Part shown: piece after piece, positions 21,554 through 35,355 of the stretch
How positions within the stretch are numbered: the stretch's first letter is position 1
How the letters are laid out: the number at the start of each line of letters is the position of its first letter
Source of the DNA: Kluyvera intermedia
GTDB taxonomy: Bacteria; Pseudomonadota; Gammaproteobacteria; Enterobacterales; Enterobacteriaceae
Length of the DNA stretch: 64,000 nt
Direction of reading: 5' to 3'
Assembly (NCBI RefSeq): GCF_021440345.1
Contig: NZ_JAKCNS010000041.1
Coordinates: 37,225-101,224 of the forward strand
The notes under the pieces: generated by a model
Told to the model about the DNA's origin: nothing
What the model saw: only the letters and a program-made list of their open reading frames with translations
Databases searched by the model: none
Position numbers and translations under genes: made by a program

Positions 21554-23215
21554 ATGAGTGATATAGCATTGACGGTTAGCGTTCTGGCGCTAGTTGCAGT
21601 CGTAGGGCTGTGGATTGGTAACATCAAAATCTGCGGTATTGGCTTTGGCATCGGTGGCGTGCTGTTTGGTGGGATCATCGTTGGCCACTTTGTCGATCAG
21701 GCGGGTATTACCCTGAGCAGCCCGATGCTGCACTTTATTCAGGAGTTCGGCCTGATTCTGTTCGTCTACACCATCGGCATCCAGGTGGGGCCGGGGTTCT
21801 TCGCCTCGCTGCGGGTCTCTGGCCTACGCTTAAATCTGTTCGCCATTCTGATTGTGATTCTCGGCGGCCTGGTCACTACGCTGCTGCATAAAATCTTCGC
21901 TATCCCGCTTCCGGTGGTGCTGGGTATTTTCTCCGGTGCGGTGACTAATACGCCAGCGCTGGGGGCCGGACAGCAAATCCTGCGCGATCTCGGTGAGCCA
22001 TTCAACGTGGTCGACCAAATGGGCATGAGCTATGCCATGGCCTATCCATTTGGTATCTGCGGTATTTTGCTTACCATGTGGCTGGTACGCCTGTTCTTTC
22101 GTATCAACGTTGAAAAAGAGGCTCAGCAGTTCGATGAGCAGGCGGGCTCCGGGCATTCGCATCTTAAAACCATCAATATCCGCGTTGAAAACCCCAACCT
22201 GAACCGCATGGCGATTCAGGACGTGCCGGTGATTAACAGCGATAAAATTATCTGTTCGCGTCTGAAACGGGGCGAAACCCTGATGGTGCCATCGCCTACC
22301 ACGATTATCGAAACCGGCGATCTGCTGCACCTGGTTGGCGAGGCGGCGGATCTGCATAACGCGCAGCTGGTCATCGGCAAGGAGGTGGAAACCTCGCTGT
22401 CGACGCGCGGTACGGATATGAAAGTTGAAAGGGTTGTGGTGACCAACGAGAAGGTATTAGGCAAGAAAATCCGCGATCTGCACTATAAGCAGCGCTATGA
22501 CGTGGTGATCTCCCGCCTAAACCGCGCCGGGGTTGAGCTGGTGGCCAGCAGCAATGCCAGCCTGCAGTTTGGTGACATTCTGAACCTGGTCGGTCGCCCG
22601 GCGGCGATTGAAGCCGTAGCGTCCGATCTCGGTAACGCGCAGCAGAAACTCCAGCAGGTTCAGATGCTGCCGGTGTTTATCGGGATCGGTCTGGGTGTGC
22701 TGTTGGGCTCCATTCCGCTGTTTATTCCTGGCTTCCCGGTGGCGCTGAAGCTGGGGCTGGCCGGTGGGCCGCTGATTATGGCGCTGATTCTTGGGCGAAT
22801 TGGCAGTATCGGTAAGCTTTACTGGTTCATGCCGCCGAGCGCCAACCTGGCATTGCGCGAGCTGGGGATTGTGCTGTTCCTGTCTGTTGTGGGGCTGAAG
22901 TCCGGCGGTGATTTTGTGGAAACCCTGCTGCACGGTGAAGGGCTCAGCTGGATTGGTTACGGTATTTTTATTACCGGTATTCCGCTGCTGACGGTGGGGA
23001 TTCTGGCGCGAATCTTTGCGAAGATGAACTACCTGACGCTGTGCGGCATGTTGGCCGGTTCGATGACCGACCCCCCGGCGCTGGCCTTCGCTAACAACCT
23101 GCATGCGACCAGCGGCGCGGCTGCGCTCTCGTACGCCACGGTTTATCCGCTAGTGATGTTTTTACGCATCATCACGCCCCAGCTTCTGGCGGTACTGTTT
23201 TGGGGGATGGGCTAA
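21554..23215 (+). CDS. yidE: AspT/YidE/YbjL-family putative transporter YidE
   Basis: With the start at [13 protein letters not shown], the 553-residue product matches E. coli YidE. Two repeated blocks of membrane helices (about 1-175 and 375-553) flank two RCK_C/TrkA-C-like regulatory domains (about 190-360), the standard build of this family. The [14 protein letters not shown] and [14 protein letters not shown] repeats are the matching motifs in each half. Relatives include aspartate:alanine exchangers, but the substrate of YidE is not known. The gene ends inside the convergent gene yidP (44-bp overlap). Confidence 0.94.
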   Translation: MSDIALTVSVLALVAVVGLWIGNIKICGIGFGIGGVLFGGIIVGHFVDQAGITLSSPMLHFIQEFGLILFVYTIGIQVGPGFFASLRVSGLRLNLFAILIVILGGLVTTLLHKIFAIPLPVVLGIFSGAVTNTPALGAGQQILRDLGEPFNVVDQMGMSYAMAYPFGICGILLTMWLVRLFFRINVEKEAQQFDEQAGSGHSHLKTINIRVENPNLNRMAIQDVPVINSDKIICSRLKRGETLMVPSPTTIIETGDLLHLVGEAADLHNAQLVIGKEVETSLSTRGTDMKVERVVVTNEKVLGKKIRDLHYKQRYDVVISRLNRAGVELVASSNASLQFGDILNLVGRPAAIEAVASDLGNAQQKLQQVQMLPVFIGIGLGVLLGSIPLFIPGFPVALKLGLAGGPLIMALILGRIGSIGKLYWFMPPSANLALRELGIVLFLSVVGLKSGGDFVETLLHGEGLSWIGYGIFITGIPLLTVGILARIFAKMNYLTLCGMLAGSMTDPPALAFANNLHATSGAAALSYATVYPLVMFLRIITPQLLAVLFWGMG

Positions 23216-23921
23216 CGGTCTGGACGCGGCGTAGGTGGTAATCCACCTGGTATTCGCTGGCGTTACGGAACATCACGGAGTAGTTAAGAAATTCGCCGCT
23301 GTCGCTGTAGGAAAGGGACGTAATGCGCAGCAGCGGCGTTTGCTCCGGCAGATTCATCGACATCGCCAGCTGTTTGTCCGCCAGCACCGGCGTCAGGCTT
23401 TCATAGTTGCCGCTGATGGTGATGCCGCACTCTTTCTCAATGTAATCAAATTTAGACCCTTCCAGATGCACCAGCGACAGCGTGCGGAACAGTTTCACCG
23501 GCATATAGCTGTCTTCCAGCATCAGCGGCTTGCCGTCCACATAGCGCACCCGGCGCGAGAAGTAGATCCGTTCGTTAATCTGAATTCTTAGTTGGCTGGC
23601 GATAGCCGGCGGGGCGGGCATCATTTCAAACACCAGCACCTTGCTGACCACCTCTTTGCCTTGTTGGCGCAGCACTTCCGCTAACCCGGTCAGGTTAGTG
23701 GTTTCGTGATGAATATCCTTGTGCGCCACGTAGGTGCCGCTGCCGTGCTTTCTGACCACCAGCCCCCATTCAATCAGCAGAACGATGGCTTTACGGATGG
23801 TCATGCGCGCTACGCCAAACTCTTCTGCCAGCTTTTTCTCACCCGGTAACGGGCTACCAATATTGAAATCGGATGAATTCAGCCGCAAACGCAATCTATC
23901 GGCAATGGATTTGTAGATCAC
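23172..23921 (-). CDS. yidP: GntR/HutC-family transcriptional regulator YidP
   Basis: The 249-residue protein aligns with E. coli YidP (about 238 aa). The GntR winged helix is at about 1-70, with the recognition region [19 protein letters not shown], and a UTRA effector domain covers about 90-235. The tail is about 10 residues longer than in E. coli and reaches 44 bp into yidE. It diverges from the alpha-glucoside PTS genes, so it probably controls them in response to a phosphorylated sugar. A partly symmetrical 28-bp site lies in the shared promoter region. Confidence 0.92.
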   Translation of the reverse strand: MIYKSIADRLRLRLNSSDFNIGSPLPGEKKLAEEFGVARMTIRKAIVLLIEWGLVVRKHGSGTYVAHKDIHHETTNLTGLAEVLRQQGKEVVSKVLVFEMMPAPPAIASQLRIQINERIYFSRRVRYVDGKPLMLEDSYMPVKLFRTLSLVHLEGSKFDYIEKECGITISGNYESLTPVLADKQLAMSMNLPEQTPLLRITSLSYSDSGEFLNYSVMFRNASEYQVDYHLRRVQTVSPSPKTVPPEAGA

Positions 23922-24042
23922 AACTAGACCTCTTATCGCTTCACAAGGGGAATTATTGAACCGCCGTTTCTTATTTAAAACTAACTAATTACAGCTTAGT
24001 ACGCAGCCTTTCTTGCAAGTGTAAAAAAAGTGATTTTATGCA

Positions 24043-24070
24043 TGTCTATTTTCTATCTAAAAAGTAGACA
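24043..24070. promoter_or_regulatory. Candidate YidP operator in the yidP-aglA divergent region
   Basis: TGTCTATTTTCT (24043-24054) is the reverse complement of AAAAAGTAGACA (24059-24070), except at two positions. It lies midway in the 298-bp divergent region. A second small palindrome TGCGAT-n5-ATCGCA follows at 24096-24112. Assignment to YidP is inferred from position only. Confidence 0.45.
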
Positions 24071-24219
24071 ACATTGCACTAATTAAAACCATGAATGCGA
24101 TCACGAATCGCAACGCCATAACATGTTGTTGGACGGGCAAATTCCTATTCTCGTATCAGGCCGGAGATAAAGATAAATAAGGCCACTCACCCTACGAGTT
24201 GTTAAATGAGGATTCTCAA

Positions 24220-28051
<3,832 letters not shown>

Positions 28052-28223
28052 TTTAATTTCCCTTCGGCAAATGATGCCAGCAACCTGAGATGTGGAATTT
28101 AGCAAAAAAAGAATCGCTCAGGGACACATTGCTTCTTATTTTATGAATCTCATCGCCTTAACCCGAAATAAACGCTATTCCTCTGACCTGTGTAGCATCG
28201 GGATATAATGAAAGGGCTACAAG

Positions 28224-29939
28224 ATGAATATGATACAAATAGTGAGTTTTGTTGGCTTTACGCTGCTGGTGGCGGTAATCACCTGGTGGAAAGTGCGTAA
28301 AGTGGATACGGGATCGCAGCAAGGTTATTTTCTCGCGGGCCGCTCGCTGAAAGCGCCGATCATTGCCGCTTCGCTGATGTTAACCAATCTCTCAACCGAG
28401 CAGTTGGTGGGGTTATCCGGGCAGGCCTATAAAAGCGGCATGTCGGTGATGGGCTGGGAAGTCACCTCCGCCATCACGCTGATTTTCCTGGCGCTAATCT
28501 TCCTGCCGCGCTATCTGAAGCGTGGAATTGCCACTATCCCCGATTTTCTTGAAGAACGTTATGATAAAACGACCCGTATTATCATCGACTTCTGTTTTCT
28601 TATCGCCACTGGGATCTGCTTTTTACCTATCGTTCTCTACTCCGGTGCGTTGGCGTTGAACAGCCTGTTTCATGTTGGCGAATCGCTCGGGATTACCCAG
28701 GGCGCGGCTGTTTGGCTATTGGTGATTTTGTTAGGTATCGCCGGAATTATGTATGCGGTGATTGGCGGCCTGCGGGCGATGGCGGTTGCGGATGCCATCA
28801 ACGGTATTGGGCTGGTAATCGGCGGGCTGATGGTACCGGTATTTGGCCTGATGGCGATGGGCAACGGCAGCTTTCTGCAAGGAATTAAGCAATTAACGAC
28901 CGTGCATGCGGACAAGCTCAACTCTATTGGCGGTAGCAGCGACCCGCTTCCTATTGGTGCGGCGTTTACCGGCCTGATTCTGGTGAATACGTTCTACTGG
29001 TGTACTAACCAGGGCATTGTCCAGCGCACGCTGGCGTCTAAAAGTCTGGCTGAAGGGCAGAAAGGGGCGCTGCTGACGGCAGTACTGAAGATGCTCGATC
29101 CGCTGATTCTGGTTCTACCGGGGCTGATTGCGTTCCATCTTTATCAGGATTTACCCAGTGCTGACATGGCGTACCCTACGCTGGTCAACAAGGTAATGCC
29201 GTTGCCGCTGGTCGGCTTTTTCGGTGCGGTGCTTTTTGGTGCGGTGATCAGCACCTTCAATGGTTTTCTCAACAGCGCCAGTACCCTGTTTAGTATGGGT
29301 ATCTATCGTCGCCTGATAAACGAATATGCCGAACCGTCGCAGCTGGTGCGCGTGGGCCGTAAGTTCGGTCTGTTTATTGCGCTGGTGTCGGTGCTGGTTG
29401 CTCCCTGGATAGCCAACGCGCCACAGGGTTTATACAGCTGGATGAAGCAGCTCAACGGGATTTATAACGTTCCGCTGGTCACCATTATCATCATGGGCTT
29501 TTTCTTCCCTCGCATCCCGGCGATTGCCGCTAAAGTGGCGATGGGCCTCGGGATTGTCAGCTACATCACCATTAACTATCTGGTGAAGTTCGACTTCCAT
29601 TTCCTCTACGTGCTGGCCTGTACTTTCTGCATCAACGTGGTGGTGATGCTGATTATTGGCCTCATCAAACCGCGCGCCACGCCGTTTAAATTCCAGGATG
29701 CTTTTGCCGTCGACATGACCCCCTACAAAGACGTGAAGATTGCTTCTGTTGGCATCCTGTTTGCGATGATTGGCGTTTATTCGGCGTTGGCGCAGTTTGG
29801 TGGCTATCAAACGCGTTGGCTGATGTTCCTCAGCTACGGCATCACTGCTGCCGTGGTTATTTATCTGATTTACAGCGGCTGGCGGGAGCGTCATTCCGCG
29901 CCGATACCTTGTTCTGCTGACGCTAAGGAAGAATCATGA
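28224..29939 (+). CDS. yidK: Sodium:solute symporter family transporter YidK
   Basis: The 571-residue inner-membrane protein has the E. coli YidK length and about 14 hydrophobic helices. The SSS family region GGLRAMAVADAINGIG, near 180-195, resembles the SGLT-type sodium/sugar signature. It overlaps the sulfatase gene yidJ by four bases (ATGA). This suggests YidK imports either the sulfated substrate or the desulfated sugar. No transport substrate has been proven. Divergent yidL is the probable regulator. Confidence 0.92.
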   Translation: MNMIQIVSFVGFTLLVAVITWWKVRKVDTGSQQGYFLAGRSLKAPIIAASLMLTNLSTEQLVGLSGQAYKSGMSVMGWEVTSAITLIFLALIFLPRYLKRGIATIPDFLEERYDKTTRIIIDFCFLIATGICFLPIVLYSGALALNSLFHVGESLGITQGAAVWLLVILLGIAGIMYAVIGGLRAMAVADAINGIGLVIGGLMVPVFGLMAMGNGSFLQGIKQLTTVHADKLNSIGGSSDPLPIGAAFTGLILVNTFYWCTNQGIVQRTLASKSLAEGQKGALLTAVLKMLDPLILVLPGLIAFHLYQDLPSADMAYPTLVNKVMPLPLVGFFGAVLFGAVISTFNGFLNSASTLFSMGIYRRLINEYAEPSQLVRVGRKFGLFIALVSVLVAPWIANAPQGLYSWMKQLNGIYNVPLVTIIIMGFFFPRIPAIAAKVAMGLGIVSYITINYLVKFDFHFLYVLACTFCINVVVMLIIGLIKPRATPFKFQDAFAVDMTPYKDVKIASVGILFAMIGVYSALAQFGGYQTRWLMFLSYGITAAVVIYLIYSGWRERHSAPIPCSADAKEES

Positions 29940-31429
29940 GTCGTCCGAATTTCCTGTTCATTATGACCGATACCCAGGCTACCAATATGGTGGGCTGCTA
30001 CAGCGGTAAACCGCTGAATACGCAAAATATTGATGCGCTGGCTGCCGAAGGTATCCGCTTTAATTCCGCCTATACCTGCTCGCCGGTGTGTACGCCCGCC
30101 CGCGCGGGGCTGTTTACCGGTATTTATGCCAACCAGTCCGGTCCGTGGACTAATAACGTCGCGCCGGGGAAAAATATTTCCACCATGGGGCGTTATTTTA
30201 AGGATGCCGGCTATCGCACCTGTTTTATTGGCAAGTGGCATCTGGATGGTCATGACTATTTCGGTACCGGTGAATGTCCGGCCGAGTGGGATGCGGATTA
30301 CTGGTACGACGGCGCGAACTATTTAAGCGAGCTGAGTGAAGAGCAGATCGGCCTGTGGCGCAATGGTCTGAATTGTATCGAAGACTTACAGCAGCACGGC
30401 ATTGATGAGACCTTTACCTGGGCGCATCGCATCAGCAATCGGGCCGTTGATTATCTGGCTAAAGCGCCGCAGCGCGATGAGCCATTCCTGATGGTGATTT
30501 CTTATGACGAACCGCACCATCCCTTTACCTGTCCGGTGGAGTACCTGGAGAAGTATCAGGACTTTTACTACCCGTTGGGAGAAAAAGCCCACGATACGCT
30601 AGCCACTAAACCAGAGCACCATCGGCTATGGGCGCAGGCCATGCCGTCGCCGGTGGGGGAAGATGGGCGCTACCATCATCCGATGTATTTTGCCTGCAAC
30701 GACTTTGTCGATGACCAGATTGGTCGGGTGGTGAATGCGCTCACCCCCGAGCAGCGCGGAAATACCTGGATTATCTACACCTCCGATCACGGTGAGATGA
30801 TGGGCGCGCATCGGCTTATCAGTAAAGGGGCGGCCATGTATGACGATATCACCCGTATCCCGCTGATTATGCGCCCGCCGCAAAGCAAACCGCGGCAGGT
30901 GGATACGCCGGTGAGTCATATTGATTTACTGCCGACGATGATGGCGCTGGCGGGGATCGATAAACCGGATATTTTACCGGGCGGCAATCTGCTGCAGATG
31001 GCACCAGAACGCGGTGTGATGGTGGAATTTAACCGTTATGAAATCGAACACGACAGCTTTGGCGGCTTTATTCCGGTGCGCGCCTGGGTCACTGATGGCT
31101 ATAAGCTGGTGCTGAATCTGTTTACCAGCGATGAGCTTTACGATCGCCACAACGACCCCGACGAGATGCATAATCTGATAAACGATGAGAGATATGTGCA
31201 AACCCGCGACGGGCTGCATGATGCGCTGTTGGATTATATGGACCACATTCGCGATCCGTTTCGTTCCTATCAGTGGAGCCTGCGCCCGTGGCGTAAGAAC
31301 GCTAAGCCGCGCTGGATGGGCGCATTCCGTCCTCGGCCAGAAGATGGCTACTCGCCGGTTGTACGCGATTACGACACCGGAATGCCGACGCAGGGCGTGA
31401 AGGTGGAGGAGAAAAAGCAGAAGTTCTGA
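29936..31429 (+). CDS. yidJ: Sulfatase YidJ (formylglycine type)
   Basis: The 497-residue protein has the E. coli YidJ length and the alkaline phosphatase/arylsulfatase fold. The modification motif CTPAR begins at C52, which must be converted to formylglycine. Metal-site residues include D12 (MTDTQ) and D284-H285 (SDHGEMMGAH). There is no signal peptide, so it should act in the cytoplasm on an imported sulfate ester. It is coupled to the transporter gene yidK upstream. yidF, a probable maturase for C52, lies 0.8 kb downstream. Confidence 0.93.
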   Translation: MSRPNFLFIMTDTQATNMVGCYSGKPLNTQNIDALAAEGIRFNSAYTCSPVCTPARAGLFTGIYANQSGPWTNNVAPGKNISTMGRYFKDAGYRTCFIGKWHLDGHDYFGTGECPAEWDADYWYDGANYLSELSEEQIGLWRNGLNCIEDLQQHGIDETFTWAHRISNRAVDYLAKAPQRDEPFLMVISYDEPHHPFTCPVEYLEKYQDFYYPLGEKAHDTLATKPEHHRLWAQAMPSPVGEDGRYHHPMYFACNDFVDDQIGRVVNALTPEQRGNTWIIYTSDHGEMMGAHRLISKGAAMYDDITRIPLIMRPPQSKPRQVDTPVSHIDLLPTMMALAGIDKPDILPGGNLLQMAPERGVMVEFNRYEIEHDSFGGFIPVRAWVTDGYKLVLNLFTSDELYDRHNDPDEMHNLINDERYVQTRDGLHDALLDYMDHIRDPFRSYQWSLRPWRKNAKPRWMGAFRPRPEDGYSPVVRDYDTGMPTQGVKVEEKKQKF

Positions 31430-31529
31430 TGCTTACGCCTTCGGTATGATTTTTGGAAAACTCAGCGGCGAAAAACAGGCAATTACGATAATGTTAAGCC
31501 GCTGACCATTATGGATAACAGGAATCGTC

Positions 31530-31877
31530 ATGAAAATTTCCCGCCTCGGTGAAGCGCCGGACTACCGCTTTTCGCTGGCCAACGAACGTACTTTTTTAGC
31601 CTGGATTCGTACCTCGCTCGGTTTCCTGGCGGCAGGCGTTGGGCTCGATCAGCTGGCGCCAGATTTTGCGACCCCGGTTATCCGTGAGGCGTTAGCACTG
31701 ATGCTATGTCTCTTTGCCGGTGGTCTGGCGATTTACGGCTACCTGCGCTGGCTGCGAAATGAAAAGGCGATGCGCCTGAAAGAGGATCTTCCTTACACCC
31801 GCAGTTTGCTGGTGATTAGCCTGATCCTCACGCTAGTCGCGGCGGTGGTGATGATACTGGTGTTCTATGCCGGATAG
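31530..31877 (+). CDS. yidH: DUF202 inner-membrane protein YidH
   Basis: The 115-residue protein is nearly identical to E. coli YidH. Three membrane helices fill about 30-115 after the N-terminal DUF202 motif RFSLANERTFLAWIRTSLGF at 13-32. Its function is unknown. The start follows the yidJ stop by 100 bases. In E. coli that space holds the opposite-strand gene yidI, which is missing here. Its last 11 bases overlap yidG. A TCAGCGGC/GCCGCTGA inverted repeat (31462-31505) lies upstream. Confidence 0.92.
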   Translation: MKISRLGEAPDYRFSLANERTFLAWIRTSLGFLAAGVGLDQLAPDFATPVIREALALMLCLFAGGLAIYGYLRWLRNEKAMRLKEDLPYTRSLLVISLILTLVAAVVMILVFYAG

Positions 31878-32229
31878 CCGCAAAGCCCGACGCCAGGCTG
31901 ACCCAGGGCTGCAGCCGGAACGCACCTCGCTGGCGTGGCTTCGAACGCTGCTTGGCTACGGCGCACTGATGGCGCTGGCGTTAAAACACAATTGGCATCA
32001 GGCCGGGGCGCTGTTCTGGGTTTCATTGGCGGTACTGGCGATAGTTGCTGCCATCCTCTGGCAATACACCCGCAATCGTAACGTTATGGACGTGACGCAA
32101 AATGATTTTGTCCAACCGCGCGCGGTTCGTGACAAATTTATGATCTCCCTCGCGGTGTTATCCCTCGCAATATTGTTTGCTATTACCCACATACGCCAAC
32201 TTATTATTTTTATCAGGGATTTAGCATGA
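31867..32229 (+). CDS. yidG: DUF202 inner-membrane protein YidG
   Basis: The 120-residue protein matches E. coli YidG. It is a paralogue of YidH, with the same ERTSLAWLRTLLGYGAL motif at 20-34 and three membrane helices, so the pair may form a hetero-oligomer. It overlaps yidH by 11 bases and yidF by four, giving a tightly coupled yidH-yidG-yidF unit. Its function is unknown. The link to sulfatase maturation rests on gene order only. Confidence 0.91.
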   Translation: MPDSRKARRQADPGLQPERTSLAWLRTLLGYGALMALALKHNWHQAGALFWVSLAVLAIVAAILWQYTRNRNVMDVTQNDFVQPRAVRDKFMISLAVLSLAILFAITHIRQLIIFIRDLA

Positions 32230-33350
32230 CGGGATGTCAGGTGATGGCCAAACCGGCCAGCTCTCGCTGTAACCTCAACTGCCGCTACTGTTTCTACATT
32301 GAAAAACCCCAACAACCGATGATGGACGATGCCACGCTGGAGGTCTTTATTAGCCAGCATATTGCCGCGCAGTCGGGGCCGGAAGTCACCTTTGCGTGGC
32401 AGGGTGGGGAGCCCACTCTGTGTGGTCTGGACTTCTTCCAACGCGTGCTGGTGTTGCAAAAGCAGTACGCAGGCGACAAGCAAATTCACAACGCTTTCCA
32501 GACAAACGGCATCTTGTTGAACGAAGCATGGTGCCGCTTCTTTCACGACAATGGCTGGCTGGTGGGACTTTCGCTGGATGGCCCCGCCGATCTCCACGAT
32601 ACCTACCGCGTTAACCGCAGCGGCAAGCCGACGCACCACAAGGTGATGAACGCTATCGACATGCTGGTAACGAATCAGGTGGAGTTCAACCTGCTGGTGG
32701 TGGTGAACCGCCTTAACAGCCAGCACCCTCAGCGTCTGTATCGCTATCTGCGCGGCCTGGGGACGCCATTTTTGCAGTTTATCCCGCTGGTTGAGCGCGA
32801 TGAGCGCGGGGAGCTAAGCGCGGAGTCGGTGACGGCGCAGGCGTGGGGCGCGTTCCTTAACGGTGTCTTCGATGTCTGGGTGCGCGAAGATATTGGCCGG
32901 GTCTACGTTCAACTGTTTGATTCGACGCTGGGCATCTGGAGCGGCTATGCCTCACAGATGTGCGCACTCAGTGAAAACTGTGGCCACGCTTTTGCGCTGG
33001 AGGCCAACGGCGATTTATATCAGTGCGACCACTACGTTGACCCGAAATACCGGCTGGGCAATATTCATCAGCAGACCATCAAAACGCTGAATGCGCGATC
33101 TGAGGCCACCGCGTTCGGTCAGCAAAAATCAGCGACACTAACCCAGGACTGCCTTCAGTGTCCGGTGCTCCGTTTTTGCCACGGCGACTGCCCCAAGCAC
33201 CGCCTTGACGCAGGTAAGAGCGCGCTATGCGCCGGCTATCGCCAGTTCTTCACCTACAGCGCACCGCATATGCGAACGATGCGCGACCTGCTGAAACAGC
33301 GCCGTTCACCGATGGAATTGATGGCGATGCTGAATCAGAGCCATTGTTAA
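32226..33350 (+). CDS. yidF: Radical SAM protein YidF, anaerobic sulfatase-maturase type
   Basis: The 374-residue protein has the radical SAM motif C15-x3-C19-x2-C22 (CNLNCRYC). A cysteine-rich SPASM region includes CALSENC, CDHYVDPKYRLGN and CLQCPVLRFCHGDC at about 240-330, for two further iron-sulfur clusters. This is the build of anaerobic sulfatase-maturating enzymes, which oxidise the active-site cysteine of sulfatases to formylglycine. YidJ C52 is the obvious target. E. coli K-12 has a much shorter YidF (about 165 aa), so this copy appears to be the intact form. Confidence 0.9.
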   Translation: MTGCQVMAKPASSRCNLNCRYCFYIEKPQQPMMDDATLEVFISQHIAAQSGPEVTFAWQGGEPTLCGLDFFQRVLVLQKQYAGDKQIHNAFQTNGILLNEAWCRFFHDNGWLVGLSLDGPADLHDTYRVNRSGKPTHHKVMNAIDMLVTNQVEFNLLVVVNRLNSQHPQRLYRYLRGLGTPFLQFIPLVERDERGELSAESVTAQAWGAFLNGVFDVWVREDIGRVYVQLFDSTLGIWSGYASQMCALSENCGHAFALEANGDLYQCDHYVDPKYRLGNIHQQTIKTLNARSEATAFGQQKSATLTQDCLQCPVLRFCHGDCPKHRLDAGKSALCAGYRQFFTYSAPHMRTMRDLLKQRRSPMELMAMLNQSHC

Positions 33351-33380
33351 TCCACCGCAACGTTTTAGCTGTCTTTTGCC

Positions 33381-33403
33381 GAGCCGGTGCTGTTATCCGG
33401 CTC
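33381..33403 (+). terminator. Hairpin after yidF
   Basis: GAGCCGG and CCGGCTC form a perfect 7-bp stem around nine bases, 30 bases past yidF. No T run follows. The remaining AT-rich sequence to 33641 must hold the promoter of the next operon, but no regulator site was recognised. Confidence 0.4.
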
Positions 33404-33641
33404 AGAGTGCGAGCCAGGACATAAAAACGAATAAAAATAACACTTCTTATTTTAAAAGTAACATCACTATCATCTTGTTTATCATTGGTATTTATTATTT
33501 TATTTCATATTGCTCTATAAAAGTACCAGCGATATAACTCGGTTTTGTGTCGCCCCTCTCTTGCCGCTATCTACCATACTACGCAAAATATATTCTGCCG
33601 CATCTCGCGGAATACCACGCTTATTACGTCAGGGGAAAATG

Positions 33642-33956
33642 ATGAAAAAGATCTTTTTATGCTGCGCAGCAGGCATGTCGACCAGCATGTTAGTGGAAAG
33701 AATGAAACAGTCAGCCGCCAGTCGCGATATTGCGGTGGAAATTACCGCCGTTCCAGTTTCTGAATTTGGGCAGATAGTCGAAGAGGCTGATGTTATTTTA
33801 TTAGGCCCACAGGTGAAATTTCAGCTGCAGAGTTTATCTACCGCCGCTGCACCTCACGGTGTCCCTGTTGCCGCCATCGATATGATGCAATATGGCTCAA
33901 TGCAGGGCGATAAGGTGCTGGATCACGCGCTGTCTTTATTACCGAAAGCACAATAA
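33642..33956 (+). CDS. PTS EIIB component, lactose/cellobiose family
   Basis: The start is the ATG of MKKIFLCCAAGMSTSML, six bases after AGGGG. The 104-residue protein resembles E. coli ChbB (106 aa). C8, in the C-x-x-GMSTS loop, is the expected phosphorylated cysteine. It carries phosphate to the sugar moved by the EIIC encoded two genes later. Together with the GH1 gene it forms a three-gene operon for a beta-glucoside such as cellobiose. No EIIA gene is present in the operon. Confidence 0.9.
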   Translation: MKKIFLCCAAGMSTSMLVERMKQSAASRDIAVEITAVPVSEFGQIVEEADVILLGPQVKFQLQSLSTAAAPHGVPVAAIDMMQYGSMQGDKVLDHALSLLPKAQ

Positions 33957-33965
33957 GGACAGGTT

Positions 33966-35354
33966 ATGAAATATCATTTTCCTGATAACTTCTGGTGGGG
34001 TACCGCAACCAGCGCCACCCAGTCCGAAGGACATATTTCTGGCGATGGCAAAGGTAAGAATATCTGGGACCACGCCTCACATGAGTTTAACGACCGCTTT
34101 TATCAGGGTGTCACGTCCGATGATACCTCGACGTTTTACCAGCACTATCGGGAAGATATTCAGCGCGCAAAGGACATTGGCCTGAATTCATTTCGCACCT
34201 CGCTCTCCTGGTCCCGCTTAATTCCTGATGGCGATGGTGAAGTCAATCCGCAGGCGGTGACGTTCTATAATGCGGTGATTGATGAATTATGCGCACAGGG
34301 CATTGAGCCGTTTATCAATCTCTACCACTTCGATATGCCGATGGCGTTGCAGGAAAAGGGCGGCTTTGAGAATCGTGAAGTGGTGGAGGCGTTTGCCCGC
34401 TACGCGCGGATTTGCTACCAGCTATTTGGCGACCGCGTGCGCTACTGGTTTACCTTCAATGAACCGTTAATACCGGCCGAAGCCGGATATTTACACCCTC
34501 GCCATTACCCTTACGTCACCGATTTTCGGCGCGCGGCGCAGGTGTTGCACCATATTGTGCTGGCGCACTGTAAAGCCGTGGCGGCGTGGCGTGAGCTGAA
34601 TCTTGCCGGACAGATCGGCATTATTATGGATGTGATTCCGGTCTATCCGCGCAGCGATACGCCGGAAGACCTCAAGGCTGCCGCGATGGCCGATCTTTTC
34701 TATACCCGCAGTATCAACGAACCTATTTTACTGGGCCGCTATCCGCAGGAACTTATCGATATTCTGCAAGAGCACAATCAACTGCCGGAATCGTTACCCG
34801 AGGACTGCGCGTTAATTGCCAATACCCGAATCGACCTGCTGGGGATTAATTACTACCGCCCACGGCGTGTGAAAGCGCGGGAAACACCACTCGATGAGCC
34901 GCACGGTTTTGTGCCTGAGCGATTTTTTGAAGAATATATTATGCCGGGACGCCGTATGAATACTTCGCGCGGCATTGAGATTTACCCGGCCGCGCTTTAT
35001 GACATCGCGATGGTGGTGAAAGAGCGTTACGGCAATTTGCCGTGGTTCGTGTCAGAAAATGGTATCGGTATTCAGGATGAAGAGCAGTTTATGGTCAACG
35101 GCCAGGTGCAGGATGATTACCGCATTGAATTCCTGAAAGAGCACCTGAGTTATCTCCACAAGGCGATGGCCGACGGCAGCAATTGTCTGGGCTACCACAT
35201 GTGGACCTTTATTGACTGCTGGTCATGGCAAAACGCCTATAAAAACCGCTATGGCTTCTATCGTCTGGATTTAGCCACCCAGCAGCGCTCGCTGAAAAAG
35301 TCCGGGCAATGGTTCTCAACGGTGATTGCCAATAACGGTTTTACGGGGGAATAA
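33966..35354 (+). CDS. 6-phospho-beta-glucosidase, GH1 family
   Basis: The 462-residue cytoplasmic glycosidase has the two GH1 catalytic glutamates: acid/base E166 in FTFNEP and nucleophile E364 in SENG. The N-terminal FPDNFWWGTATSATQSEG signature is also present. It should cleave phosphorylated beta-glucosides delivered by the flanking PTS genes. The gene lies nine bases after the EIIB gene and one base before EIIC, so the three are one transcript. It is not a clear orthologue of bglA, bglB or ascB, so no symbol is given. Confidence 0.92.
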   Translation: MKYHFPDNFWWGTATSATQSEGHISGDGKGKNIWDHASHEFNDRFYQGVTSDDTSTFYQHYREDIQRAKDIGLNSFRTSLSWSRLIPDGDGEVNPQAVTFYNAVIDELCAQGIEPFINLYHFDMPMALQEKGGFENREVVEAFARYARICYQLFGDRVRYWFTFNEPLIPAEAGYLHPRHYPYVTDFRRAAQVLHHIVLAHCKAVAAWRELNLAGQIGIIMDVIPVYPRSDTPEDLKAAAMADLFYTRSINEPILLGRYPQELIDILQEHNQLPESLPEDCALIANTRIDLLGINYYRPRRVKARETPLDEPHGFVPERFFEEYIMPGRRMNTSRGIEIYPAALYDIAMVVKERYGNLPWFVSENGIGIQDEEQFMVNGQVQDDYRIEFLKEHLSYLHKAMADGSNCLGYHMWTFIDCWSWQNAYKNRYGFYRLDLATQQRSLKKSGQWFSTVIANNGFTGE

Positions 35355-35355
35355 C

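Noticed and set aside
24096..24112. CRP site TGCGATCACGAATCGCA
   Set aside because: The half-site spacing is one base off and the TGTGA half is altered, so it is kept only as an unnamed palindrome.
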